From Alphaproteobacteria bacterium (GTDB lineage Bacteria; Pseudomonadota; Alphaproteobacteria; Micavibrionales; Micavibrionaceae): a stretch of DNA of 54,273 bases. Below, piece by piece: positions 46,578 to 54,273 of the stretch. A model generated the notes under the pieces. The model made no database searches. It was given only the letters and a program-made list of their open reading frames with translations, and had not been told where the DNA came from. Within the stretch, counting starts at the first letter, position 1. The number at the start of each line of letters is the position of its first letter. Position numbers and translations under genes: made by a program. The stretch covers positions 1 through 54,273 of the forward strand of contig JAOUOR010000004.1 in the NCBI GenBank assembly GCA_029880245.1, written 5' to 3'.

Positions 46578-48206
46578 TTATTCTTTGAAATTAAATCCTG
46601 AAATTTTAAATTCAAATCGCTTAAATTCGAGGTCATTATAGTGCTGATTGCGGTCCGAAATATTAAATGTACAAAACGTTTCATTTTTATTATATTTTCT
46701 TTTTAAAACAATAAGTTCTTCTCTGTCTTTGTCGTAAAACTTATAAGCGCCCCTTATTAAAGTGGGTTGATTCGTACGCCATTTCAAAAACATCCTCGTG
46801 AAATTTAAAACGCTGTCAGGGGTAGTACTCTGCGTTTCCATATTTAGCCCTAAATGTGATTCGGCCAAAGGCAGCCAAGGCTGTTTTTGGGAAAATCCTG
46901 CATAAAGATTTTGATCGGATAGATTTGACCACGGCATTGGTGTGCGGCATCCATCCCGCCCTTGCCATTCAGGCCATGTTTCCTTTGCCCACGGGTCCTG
47001 TAAATCCTCAAAGGCAATTTGAGCTTCCGGTAACCCTAATTCTTCTCCTTGATATAAAAATACTGTACCGGGCAAGCAACCAAGTAAAGCAATCAGCATT
47101 TTTGAAAAATCAGGATCATGTTCGTAAGGTTTAAACCAGCGACTAGCCACGCGTACAACATCATGATTTGAAAATGCCCAGCTTGGCCAACCGGTTTCCT
47201 CAAAATTCAATTCTGATTGACCTGTATGCCCCAGATAAGACTCTACCGGATCAATAATCATATTGGATTTTAAGGTTTTGTGCGTGCCTGACATCATATG
47301 CGTGTTGTAACAGGTATGAAGTCGTTTATTCCCGCATGTATATTCCTGTGAGCGTTTAATCGGCTGGTCATCACCTATTTCCCCCACCAGCATGCGGGCT
47401 TCGTATTGATCCGTTAACGCCCTGATCTCTTCTATGAATTCTACATTTTCTGGCTGGGATTTATCGTATATATGTTGCTGACGGGAATAGGGGACATCAG
47501 CTTCAAATTGTGTGGCATAGCTTGCCCCGCTCGTCCGTTCCGGATTATTCCGTAATTCGCGGTCATGGAAATAAAAATTCACAACATCCAGCCGGAATCC
47601 ATCTACACCTCTGTCTAGCCAGAACCTACAAATATCCAACATTTCTTTCTGTACGTCTTTATTGTGAAAGTTAAGATCAGGCTGCTCTTTCAGAAAATTA
47701 TGGAGGTAATATTGTTTTCGCTTCTCATCATATTCCCATGCACTGCCGCCAAAAACAGAGACCCAGTTATTAGGGGGATGGTTTTCTCCGTCAATGATTT
47801 TCGGATCAGCCCAGACATACCAATCGGCCCTGTCATTGTGTTTATCTGTGCGGCTTTTAATAAACCACGGATGCTGGTCCGAAGAATGAGATAAAACCAG
47901 ATCAATAATGATCTTAAGGCCCAGATTATGCGCTTTGGTAAGCATCTCGTCAAAGTCATCAAGGCTGCCGAATATCGGGTCGATATCTCGGTAATCAGAA
48001 ACATCATAGCCAAAATCTTTCATCGGTGATTTAAAGAAAGGCGAAATCCAGATAGCATCAACCCCGAGTGAAGCAATATAATCCAATCGTTGGATAATGC
48101 CTTTCAGATCGCCTATGCCGTCATTATTTGTGTCTTGAAAGCTGCGCGGATAAATCTGGTAAATAACCGCGCCGCGCCACCAATCTTCATCAAGAACTCT
48201 TGTCAT
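46578..48206 (-). CDS. Alpha-glucosidase, GH13 (oligo-1,6-glucosidase-like)
   Basis: 542 residues. WWRGAVIYQIYPRSFQDTNNDGIGDLKGI is the GH13 N-terminus (oligo-1,6-glucosidase/alpha-glucosidase subfamily). The active-site set is present: GFRLDVVNFY (nucleophile Asp), ARMLVGEIG (acid Glu), and FSNHDVVR (third Asp). The C-terminal beta domain is short and degenerate. It has no signal peptide, so it acts on imported oligosaccharides. The ATG at 48206 is chosen over an upstream TTG at 48221; the TAGAGGG ribosome site is close to it. No transporter or regulator for sugars is adjacent. Confidence 0.92.
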   Translation of the reverse strand: MTRVLDEDWWRGAVIYQIYPRSFQDTNNDGIGDLKGIIQRLDYIASLGVDAIWISPFFKSPMKDFGYDVSDYRDIDPIFGSLDDFDEMLTKAHNLGLKIIIDLVLSHSSDQHPWFIKSRTDKHNDRADWYVWADPKIIDGENHPPNNWVSVFGGSAWEYDEKRKQYYLHNFLKEQPDLNFHNKDVQKEMLDICRFWLDRGVDGFRLDVVNFYFHDRELRNNPERTSGASYATQFEADVPYSRQQHIYDKSQPENVEFIEEIRALTDQYEARMLVGEIGDDQPIKRSQEYTCGNKRLHTCYNTHMMSGTHKTLKSNMIIDPVESYLGHTGQSELNFEETGWPSWAFSNHDVVRVASRWFKPYEHDPDFSKMLIALLGCLPGTVFLYQGEELGLPEAQIAFEDLQDPWAKETWPEWQGRDGCRTPMPWSNLSDQNLYAGFSQKQPWLPLAESHLGLNMETQSTTPDSVLNFTRMFLKWRTNQPTLIRGAYKFYDKDREELIVLKRKYNKNETFCTFNISDRNQHYNDLEFKRFEFKISGFNFKE

Positions 48207-48277
48207 TGACCCTCTAAACAAGAAATACGCCTAATATTTATTATAGGCGCATTTACAATCATTTAAATAGATTAAAA

Positions 48278-48835
48278 TTATTCTGCTGCTTCCGAACTCT
48301 CTCCAGCTATTTTCAAAGAAATAATATTATCCGGATTAGCAGGCGGCTCACCTACGGCGACGGCATCAATATATTCCATGCCTGAAGTGACTTGCCCGAA
48401 AACGGTATATTGTCCTCTCAGGAAACTACAGCCTGTATCTGTGAAGCAGATAAAGAACTGTGAATTTGCACTATCCGGAGAGCCACCTCTGGCCATTCCG
48501 ACAGTTCCGCGCTTATATTCATATTGACTGAATTCTGCAGGCAAATCATCATATTTTGATCCACCCATACCAGTTCCCGTAGGATCACCGGTTTGAGCCA
48601 TAAAGCCAGTGATAACGCGGTGGAATACAACGCCATCATAAAAGCCTTCGGCTGTCAGTTGCTTGATGCGCTCAACATGCTTGGGGGCAATATCGGGAAG
48701 TAACTCGATTACGACGGTGCCGCCACTTGAAACTTCCATGTTTAGAGTATTTTCTTCTCCGGCCTGAGTATCTTGCGCAGCTGTTGTCATAATGAATAGA
48801 CCTCCTAGTAAAATCAAAAACTTCTTCATTATCAT
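48278..48835 (-). CDS. Periplasmic peptidyl-prolyl cis-trans isomerase, cyclophilin type
   Basis: Catalyses proline isomerisation during folding of exported proteins. 185 residues. A signal peptide (KKFLILLGGLFIMTTAAQDTQA) precedes a cyclophilin domain: DGVVFHRVITGFMAQTGDPTGTGMGG (catalytic FHR), GTVGMARGGSPDSANSQFFICF (core, with Q and F of the active site) and QYTVFGQVTSGMEYIDAV. An in-frame start two codons later is equally possible. The C-terminus is short. PpiA-like. Confidence 0.92.
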   Translation of the reverse strand: MIMKKFLILLGGLFIMTTAAQDTQAGEENTLNMEVSSGGTVVIELLPDIAPKHVERIKQLTAEGFYDGVVFHRVITGFMAQTGDPTGTGMGGSKYDDLPAEFSQYEYKRGTVGMARGGSPDSANSQFFICFTDTGCSFLRGQYTVFGQVTSGMEYIDAVAVGEPPANPDNIISLKIAGESSEAAE

Positions 48836-48947
48836 CTTCTTATTTTCCTCCTAGAAACCCATATAATGGGCTGTGGTTACAGATGAATTACTGATCTAAT
48901 GTGGTCGCATATTAAAAAATGGATTGCAAGGGCAATAATAAACCGGA

Positions 48948-49190
48948 TTACATTGTTTCCGATTTTTTCTTGATTAACTTTTTCATTGCATCGGAAATTT
49001 CACTAATGGTAATAGCATTATTGTGATGATCGACCATTTCTTTGATAGTGGGGCTGCATTTCCCGCATTTTTGCTCAGGAGCGCCTGAACAGGCTTTGTG
49101 AACCTCATTCACAGTTGTCTTATTCTCGATACAGCAAAGATGTTCTGAGATATTATGATCGGTAACGCCGTAGCAAAGGCAGACATACAT
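48948..49190 (-). CDS. bfd: Bacterioferritin-associated ferredoxin-like [2Fe-2S] protein
   Basis: 80 residues; the N-terminal MYVCLCYGVTDHNI carries the C-x-C pair and EQKCGKCSPTIKEMV the C-x-x-C pair, the exact [2Fe-2S] arrangement of Bfd, which reduces iron in bacterioferritin for release. Two extra cysteines (LCCIE) lie between. A perfect Fur-type palindrome sits 27 bases before the start, so the gene is likely induced by iron starvation. Bacterioferritin is encoded about 1.2 kb away at 50398. Confidence 0.85.
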   Translation of the reverse strand: MYVCLCYGVTDHNISEHLCCIENKTTVNEVHKACSGAPEQKCGKCSPTIKEMVDHHNNAITISEISDAMKKLIKKKSETM

Positions 49191-49217
49191 AGGGAATATC
49201 CATGTTTTATTTTTTAC

Positions 49218-49232
49218 TGATAATCATTATCA
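49218..49232. promoter_or_regulatory. Fur box (perfect 7-1-7 palindrome)
   Basis: TGATAATCATTATCA, with TGATAAT and ATTATCA perfectly inverted around one C. It matches the classical Fur consensus arms and lies between bfd (leftward) and the thioredoxin-like gene (rightward), so it may control both. A weaker similar stretch with TCATTGTCATTTG lies at about 49253-49266. Confidence 0.8.
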
Positions 49233-49299
49233 TATAGCTTTTGGTAATGCAAGTCATTGTCATTTGCTATAAAAATTTGCCCGATGATTTTTTTATGAT

Positions 49300-49809
49300 A
49301 TGTTTCCGTTTATGAAGACTAAGATTTTTCTATTATTGGTATTATTTTCCGAAGTGTTCATTTTTTCAGGTGGGCGGGCTTTGGCAAAAGAAGATAGTCA
49401 CAAAATATACCCTCTGCGTCCTTCGAGAATTGCGGATTACATAGAATTCACGAAAGGACAAAAAAGAGTTTTGGCTATCTATGTTTCATGGTGTCCGTAT
49501 TGCCGGAACAAAATGCCTGATTTTATAAAGATGGAACGCATGAAGAAAGGCTCGGTTATTGCTGTGTCGGAGGATCAGAATTACGCGGATCTATCAAAAT
49601 ATATCAAAACATTGAAGGATATTCCCTATAAGGTTATCCTAAGCAATCCTAAAGGCAAGGATACGTTAGAGAATGCCTTGAGTCGGTATGGAATTCAGAA
49701 ATGGAATAGCTATCCGACGGTTATTTTGCTAGATGAAAATAACAAAGTTGTTAGCCAGGGGAATTTGTCTTCAAACCAAATTGAACGGTTTCTTTTTCCC
49801 AAAAGATAA
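49300..49809 (+). CDS. Exported thioredoxin-like protein
   Basis: 169 residues from ATG 49300 (or 165 from ATG 49312, which gives a more typical signal peptide KTKIFLLLVLFSEVFIFSGGRALA). The mature domain has a redox motif VSWCPYCRNKMPDF (C-P-Y-C) and the cis-Pro loop in SYPTVILLDENNKVV, so a thioredoxin/TlpA fold. It is probably a periplasmic thiol-disulfide protein. It is divergent from bfd across the Fur box. Confidence 0.75.
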   Translation: MFPFMKTKIFLLLVLFSEVFIFSGGRALAKEDSHKIYPLRPSRIADYIEFTKGQKRVLAIYVSWCPYCRNKMPDFIKMERMKKGSVIAVSEDQNYADLSKYIKTLKDIPYKVILSNPKGKDTLENALSRYGIQKWNSYPTVILLDENNKVVSQGNLSSNQIERFLFPKR

Positions 49810-49875
49810 TTTGACAATGGATTCCATTTTTTGAGATTGTCAATATGAAAATAGTTTTTTCATGCGGAGGCCTTA

Positions 49876-50393
49876 GTGTCGGAAAATTCAATTAATCTTG
49901 TTAATCCAGAAGCCATTTCGGACTATCTGCACAAATTTTCGCGTAAAACTCAAAATGCCGAACTGGTTAGAATCTATCTGTAGATGGCAATTTATATTTT
50001 AAGACAGAGCAAAAGAATTTATTAAAGCCCTGCACCAAAATCATCGGGCGTATCTTTGAATATTTTCAAGAAGATGATAATGATCAGGTAAAGATTGTCA
50101 TTCATAAATCCGAGTTAGGGAGGGTGGTTGAAGAAAATTGGTGTATCCATAACAAGAGGGACCCGAACCTTGGGATGTGGTATCATCGTGAAGACGGGCC
50201 AGCTATAATAAATTATGATGCACGAACCCAAAAAGTGATAGCCGAAAAATGGTTTAGAAATGACAAGCTGCACCGAAGTGATGGGGGGCCAGCCGTTCAG
50301 ACTTGGGATTCAATTACCGGAAAACCAATGGGTCGCCACTGGTTCAGTAATGGTTATAAGGTCGACGAGCATTTCTTTAAAGTATCGGCTTAA
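49876..50393 (+). pseudogene. Hypothetical gene disrupted by a frameshift
   Basis: A GTG at 49876 with a perfect GGAGG (49866-49870) five bases upstream starts a 35-codon frame (SENSINLVNPEAISDYLHKF...) that stops at 49981-49983. From 49971 onward the next frame is open without a stop to 50393 and reads NLSVDGNLYFKTEQKNLLKP...EENWCIHNKRDPNLGMWYHREDGPAII. The two parts join smoothly at the overlap if one base was lost, making a protein of about 170 residues with a Trp/His/Asp-rich end: two REDGPA/RSDGGPA-type motifs, as in MORN-like short repeats. No slippery heptamer is seen there, so a real mutation or sequencing error is likelier than programmed frameshifting. Family not recognised. Confidence 0.6.
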
Positions 50394-50397
50394 ACTT

Positions 50398-50886
50398 TTA
50401 ACCTTCTGCATCTAACGGGCTTTGGGAATTAAGCTGTATATAGTTTTGAACGCCCATATCTTCGATCATTTTGAGTTGCGTCTCCAGATAGTCAATATGG
50501 CCCTCTTCCTCGCCTAGAATTTTGGCAAATAAATCGCGAGAAACATAGTCTTTGGCCTCTTCTGCATAGGCCACAGCTTCACGGTAATGGGCCGCACCAT
50601 CCAATTCCAGCTTCATGTCGCATTCCATGATCTCTTTGACATTTTGCCCGATATAGAGCTTGCCTAAATCCTGCAAATTCGGCAGACCTTCAAGGAAAAG
50701 TATACGTTTGATAAGCTCATCGGCGTGATGCATTTCCTCAAGGGATTCATTGTATTCATGCTTGGCCAGTTTGGTCATACCCCAATCATCCATAATGCGC
50801 GAATGCAGAAAATACTGGTTGATCGCTGTCAATTCCTTCTTAAGCGCCTCATTGAGGTATCCGATAATTTTCTTGTCGCCTTTCAT
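50398..50886 (-). CDS. bfr: Bacterioferritin
   Basis: Heme-containing iron-storage 24-mer. 162 residues. The ferroxidase ligands E18, E51 and H54 and the heme ligand M52 fall in [16 protein letters not shown] and [16 protein letters not shown]; the second pair of ligands is in [45 protein letters not shown] strong AGGAG precedes the ATG. It follows purB on the same strand after 26 bases. The ferredoxin-like partner Bfd is nearby on the same strand. Confidence 0.96.
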   Translation of the reverse strand: MKGDKKIIGYLNEALKKELTAINQYFLHSRIMDDWGMTKLAKHEYNESLEEMHHADELIKRILFLEGLPNLQDLGKLYIGQNVKEIMECDMKLELDGAAHYREAVAYAEEAKDYVSRDLFAKILGEEEGHIDYLETQLKMIEDMGVQNYIQLNSQSPLDAEG

Positions 50887-50912
50887 AACAGTTCTCCTGA
50901 GTGTTTTAAGGG

Positions 50913-52226
50913 TTAATCTTCTAATGCACGATCCAGTATCGCCGGGATATTCTTCGTGTAGGCTGCATAGTCGAAAATACTATCTAATGATGATTTGTCA
51001 AGTTTTTCAGTGACTTGTGAATCATTCTCAAGCGCAGCCCGAAGTTCAAGAGTGCCCTTTCCTGTGCTGCGGTCTTCCCAGACTTTCATAGCATTTCGCT
51101 GGACAATCCTGTATGCATCTTCCCGCGAAATGCCGGCTTGCGTGAGAGCCAGCATCGTACGCTGGGAAAAGACAAGTCCGCCTGTCATCTCTAAATTATG
51201 TTTCATACGTTCGGGATAAACCAAGAGTTTATCAATTAAGCCGGCCAGACGGTTAAGTGCATAATCCGCAGCGATTAAGGCATCAGGCAAGATCGTACGT
51301 TCTACAGCAGAATGAGAAATATCCCGTTCATGCCACAGCGCCACATTCTCAAGGGCCGGAATAACCGCAGAACGGATAATGCGCGCCTGGCCTGTCAAAT
51401 TCTCAGATCCGATAGGGTTGCGCTTATGGGGCATCGCGGAAGAGCCTTTCTGATTCTTGTCAAAATATTCTTCGGCTTCGCGCACTTCGGTACGTTGTAA
51501 ATGGCGGATTTCTATGGCAATATTTTCAATCGAAGAGGCAATAACGCCAAGCGTGGCAAAAAACATCGCATGACGGTCGCGCGGAATTACCTGTGTGGCA
51601 ACTGTTTCAGGCTTTAATCCAAGTTTTTCTGCAACATGAGTTTCAATCGCCGGATCAGCTGTGGCGTATGTTCCGACCGCGCCGGAAATTGTTATTGTAC
51701 TAATCTCTTCCTTGGCAGCGATCATGCGCTGCTTGGCACGTTTAAAAGCCGCGTAATGTCCGGCAAGTTTAAGGCCAAAGGTTGTTGGCTCACCGTGAAT
51801 ACCATGAGAACGCCCTATGCACAGCGTATCTTTATGCTCTAAGGCACGTTTTTTAAGCGCTGCCAGAACTTTATCCAGATCTTCGATAATGAGATCAGCT
51901 GCTTGAGTGAGCATGACGGCAAAGCTCGTATCAATAACATCGGAGGAGGTCATACCTTGGTGTACGTATCGGGAATCTTCTCCGACAAATTCGGCTACTG
52001 ATGTCAGGAAGGCAATAACATCATGTTTGACCTCGGCCTCGATCTCGTTAATGCGCTCGACATCGAAATTGCCTTTCTTACGCAAAGCCTTTGCCGCGCT
52101 CTCCGGTACAACGCCCATATCCGCCATTTTCTCCAGTGCCAGAGTTTCAACCTCCAGCCAGATGCGGAATTTGTTTTCCTGTTCAAATATATTAGCCATT
52201 TCAGGGCGGCTATAGCGGGGTATCAT
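50913..52226 (-). CDS. purB: Adenylosuccinate lyase
   Basis: Cleaves SAICAR and adenylosuccinate in purine synthesis. 437 residues. [21 protein letters not shown]-terminus, [31 protein letters not shown], and the fumarase/aspartase superfamily signature [15 protein letters not shown] are present, along with [18 protein letters not shown]. Starts at ATG 52226. Upstream of bfr and transcribed with it. Confidence 0.97.
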   Translation of the reverse strand: MIPRYSRPEMANIFEQENKFRIWLEVETLALEKMADMGVVPESAAKALRKKGNFDVERINEIEAEVKHDVIAFLTSVAEFVGEDSRYVHQGMTSSDVIDTSFAVMLTQAADLIIEDLDKVLAALKKRALEHKDTLCIGRSHGIHGEPTTFGLKLAGHYAAFKRAKQRMIAAKEEISTITISGAVGTYATADPAIETHVAEKLGLKPETVATQVIPRDRHAMFFATLGVIASSIENIAIEIRHLQRTEVREAEEYFDKNQKGSSAMPHKRNPIGSENLTGQARIIRSAVIPALENVALWHERDISHSAVERTILPDALIAADYALNRLAGLIDKLLVYPERMKHNLEMTGGLVFSQRTMLALTQAGISREDAYRIVQRNAMKVWEDRSTGKGTLELRAALENDSQVTEKLDKSSLDSIFDYAAYTKNIPAILDRALED

Positions 52227-52309
52227 ATTCTTTCCTTCTTTATTATTATGCGCAAAATCTAGGCGATTTTCAGGGCGGGATCAAGGCATGAAATTATTAT
52301 AAGCTTGTC

Positions 52310-52972
52310 ATGATTCTTGAGGGCGCTTATAGTTATGTTATGAAAAAACGAATGTTCGATATAGCATTTGCAATAAGTGGGCTGGTAGTCATGGGGCTGC
52401 CAATGACTGTACTTTATGCTCTGAACAAATTTAAGTTGGACGGAGAAAGTCCATTTTTTACCATAACTCGCTTAGGTAAAGATGGAAAACCGTTCGAGAT
52501 GTATAAATTCCGGTCAATGAAAACACTTTATAATAATGAAGGAAAAATACTGCCAGAAACAGAGCGGGTTACTTCTTTTGGACAATTTATGCGTAAACGT
52601 GGGCTGGATGAATTGCCGCAATTATTTAATATTCTTAAAGGAGATATGAGTGTTGTCGGTCCAAGACCATGGACCGCTAGACCTACAAGGAAAAGAAATG
52701 TACTGAAAGATTATACCATACTGAATGTTCGGCCTGGCTTAACAGGGGTTTGTGCTGTTGAAAAAATAATGCGTGGGTATGAATTGAGCGGGTTGGAACG
52801 TGAAAAATTAGAGTCTGAATACGCAAGACAACCAGAGTCATTAAGTAGGGACTTTGCATTAATAGTAAAAACAATGCCTGTATTATGGTCTGGTAATAGC
52901 CCGCAAAAATATGAGCAAGAGGCTAGAGACCGTGGCGATATCGAAGAAATGCGGCCAGATCAACGACTTTAA
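52310..52972 (+). CDS. Bacterial sugar transferase (initial polyisoprenyl-phosphate glycosyltransferase)
   Basis: 220 residues from ATG 52310; ATG 52340 (MKKRMFDIAF) fits the family start better, and no ribosome site decides. One membrane helix (MFDIAFAISGLVVMGLPMTVLYAL), then EMYKFRSM, RKRGLDELPQLFNILKGDMSVVGPRP, RPGLTG: the WcaJ/RfbP-type catalytic domain. These enzymes load the first sugar phosphate onto undecaprenyl phosphate for a surface polysaccharide. No polysaccharide cluster surrounds it here. Its stop overlaps the convergent L,D-transpeptidase stop by four bases. Confidence 0.9.
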   Translation: MILEGAYSYVMKKRMFDIAFAISGLVVMGLPMTVLYALNKFKLDGESPFFTITRLGKDGKPFEMYKFRSMKTLYNNEGKILPETERVTSFGQFMRKRGLDELPQLFNILKGDMSVVGPRPWTARPTRKRNVLKDYTILNVRPGLTGVCAVEKIMRGYELSGLEREKLESEYARQPESLSRDFALIVKTMPVLWSGNSPQKYEQEARDRGDIEEMRPDQRL

Positions 52973-53727
52973 ATATCTCTTGCCCCATTTACTACATATT
53001 TTTTGTTTCTTATACTTATGACAGGGGGGCGGTTATACTCTTCGAAAAAGTCATAGCCTGCTTTGAGGTCTCTCCAGAAGGGCTGCCAGGGCGAGCCATT
53101 ACGCAACATCATATTTTCATGTGTCATGCGAAACGGAAAGATATGCACAGGTACACTTTCTATACCGTGCTTGAAATTTTGTTCCACAAGCAAGTAAATC
53201 TCACCTATATTTTGATCTGTCATCGCAAGACAACCCTGTGACACACAAGAGCCATGGACCATCAGCAGCGAGCCTGTACGTTTATGGGCTTTATCATAGG
53301 CATTGGGAAATCCGATATTAAAAGACAGATAGTATTTGCTGTTCGGGTTCATGCGATCTTCCGTGACATCGTAAAATCCTTCCGGTGTTTGTAAATCACC
53401 TTCTTTGAGTTTTGGCCCAAGAACTCCGGATTTATTGCATATTGGGTAAGTTTTAAATAGCTTGTACGTGCCTGTATAAGGGTTCTGCGCCCATACCTCC
53501 ATCTCCATTTCACTTTTGAAAGCTCGAATATAGAGTTGCGAGCCCAGAGTTAGCCCCTTAAGAGCCATTTCTGTCCGAATCGTCGAGAAGTTTTTCTTGC
53601 GAGCGTGCTCAAGAGTCGCAGAATAATAGGGTTTGCCTTTTGTACGTTTATACTGGGGTTCACTCATACAGGCACTGAGAGAAAGAACAGCAATTATAAG
53701 CGCTGTAAGAGAAGTAAGTCTAAGCAT
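52969..53727 (-). CDS. L,D-transpeptidase (YkuD) lipoprotein
   Basis: 252 residues. A lipoprotein signal (MLRLTSLTALIIAVLSLSAC, Cys20) is followed by an N-terminal cap and a YkuD domain, with the catalytic motif HGSCVSQGCLAMTD (His ... S-x-GC, catalytic Cys in the GC) and LQTPEGFYDVTEDRMNPNSKYYLSFNIGFPNAYDKAHKRTG. It would crosslink peptidoglycan or attach lipoprotein to it. The C-terminal 75 residues beyond the catalytic domain (ESVPVHIFPFRMTHENMM...) are as in YafK-type proteins. It is followed on the minus strand by nothing before the sugar transferase end. Confidence 0.9.
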   Translation of the reverse strand: MLRLTSLTALIIAVLSLSACMSEPQYKRTKGKPYYSATLEHARKKNFSTIRTEMALKGLTLGSQLYIRAFKSEMEMEVWAQNPYTGTYKLFKTYPICNKSGVLGPKLKEGDLQTPEGFYDVTEDRMNPNSKYYLSFNIGFPNAYDKAHKRTGSLLMVHGSCVSQGCLAMTDQNIGEIYLLVEQNFKHGIESVPVHIFPFRMTHENMMLRNGSPWQPFWRDLKAGYDFFEEYNRPPVISIRNKKYVVNGARDI

Positions 53728-53730
53728 CGT

Positions 53731-54273
53731 CTACATTAACCCCTCACTCTTAAAAGATGTATGCCCGTTTCTTGCAATAATCACGTGATCGTGGATTGTT
53801 ATATTGAACGGGCGTCCGGCCTCTATAATGGATTGCGTCATCTCGATGTCGGCTTGTGATGGTTTGGGGTCGCCGCTTGGATGATTATGCATCAGGATAA
53901 TCGCCGTAGCGCCAAGCTCAAGACTGCGTTTCATAATCTCGCGTGGATAGGCAGGTGTATGGTCAACCGTGCCTGATCCTTGAACTTCATCGGCCAGAAG
54001 CTCATTTTTTTTGTTTAAAAATAATATGCGGAAATGTTCCTTTTTTTCATGTGCCATAGTCGTGTGACAATATTCCAGCAATCGTGCCCATGAATTGAGT
54101 ATAGGTTTGCCCATCAAATCCTGCTTCATTGCGCGGTGGGATATTGCCGTTGCGGTTTTGATCGCTGTGGCTACGTTGTCACTCATCCCGTCACATTGGG
54201 ATAGAGCATGATGCGAGGCATGCATTACCTCGGTTAGGGAACCGAATTTCTGCAGTAGCTGTTTGGCTAGGGG
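53731..54273 (-). CDS. radC: RadC / JAB-domain DNA repair protein, 5' end cut by window edge
   Basis: At least 180 residues; the frame stays open to the right edge and reads PLAKQLLQKFGSLTEVMHASHHAL, the helix-hairpin-helix region typical of RadC, before the metal-binding JAB/MPN domain (EHFRILFLNKKNELLADEVQ...RGTVDHT-like region, LMHNHPSGDPKPSQADIEMTQ). The HxHPSG...SxxD signature is intact. Its biochemical role is unproven. Its start lies beyond the window. The L,D-transpeptidase start is three bases after its stop. Confidence 0.9.
   Translation of the reverse strand, partial: PLAKQLLQKFGSLTEVMHASHHALSQCDGMSDNVATAIKTATAISHRAMKQDLMGKPILNSWARLLEYCHTTMAHEKKEHFRILFLNKKNELLADEVQGSGTVDHTPAYPREIMKRSLELGATAIILMHNHPSGDPKPSQADIEMTQSIIEAGRPFNITIHDHVIIARNGHTSFKSEGLM

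Overview
The window looks like a chromosomal segment of an alphaproteobacterium with moderate GC. This rests on gene content and order. A 2-oxoglutarate dehydrogenase block (sucA, sucB, lpdA) leads into xerC, a DUF484 gene, a transaldolase of the fsa/talC type, priA, and the F1 ATP synthase operon atpH-A-G-D-C without F0 genes; as far as I know, that order is typical of alphaproteobacteria. I cannot place the organism below class level.

Layout. 1-4685: sucC (minus strand, running off the left edge), then two cysteine-free proteins of unknown role, a long coiled-coil protein and a repeat-linked GH24 lysozyme-like protein. 4790-15560: sucA, then a tightly coupled thiE-thiD-BASS transporter-thiL run, sucB, a SemiSWEET-like protein, a divergent deaminase-like gene on the other strand, and lpdA. 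Thiamine-phosphate genes therefore sit inside the operon of a thiamine-diphosphate-dependent enzyme. 15761-23061: xerC, DUF484, transaldolase, priA, a membrane spermidine-synthase-like protein and a TraX-like membrane protein. 23176-30054: atpHAGDC, interrupted by a PAP2 phosphatase gene (between atpG and atpD) and by a small element bounded by inverted repeats that carries a secreted protein and a GxxExxY protein (between atpD and atpC). 30056-33174: LOG-family hydrolase, pabA and pabB. 33419-34693: a compact BglII-like endonuclease plus MT-A70 methyltransferase pair, probably an acquired restriction-modification system. 34690-41646: uvrB, an unknown gene, a MscS channel and a DinG/XPD-type helicase. 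41721-41795: tRNA-Gly(GCC). 41860-46552: a HAD phosphatase and a run of small lipoproteins, membrane and coiled-coil proteins of unknown function. 46578-54273: GH13 alpha-glucosidase, secreted cyclophilin, iron genes (bacterioferritin-associated ferredoxin with a perfect Fur-type palindrome upstream, and bacterioferritin), a thioredoxin-like protein, a frameshifted gene, purB, a sugar transferase, an L,D-transpeptidase lipoprotein and radC (running off the right edge).

At least six intergenic regions carry short composite palindromes that begin GTCAT and often end in TGAC, a dispersed intergenic repeat family. The most interesting items are the GxxExxY element inside the atp operon, competing RNA hairpins between atpA and atpG, thiamine genes plus an orphan BASS transporter inside the dehydrogenase operon, the BglII/MT-A70 pair, the cysteine-free coiled-coil/lysozyme pair with an altered active site, and the frameshifted gene at 49876-50393. 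No CRISPR array, rRNA, integrase-bounded island, TPP riboswitch or replication origin was seen.
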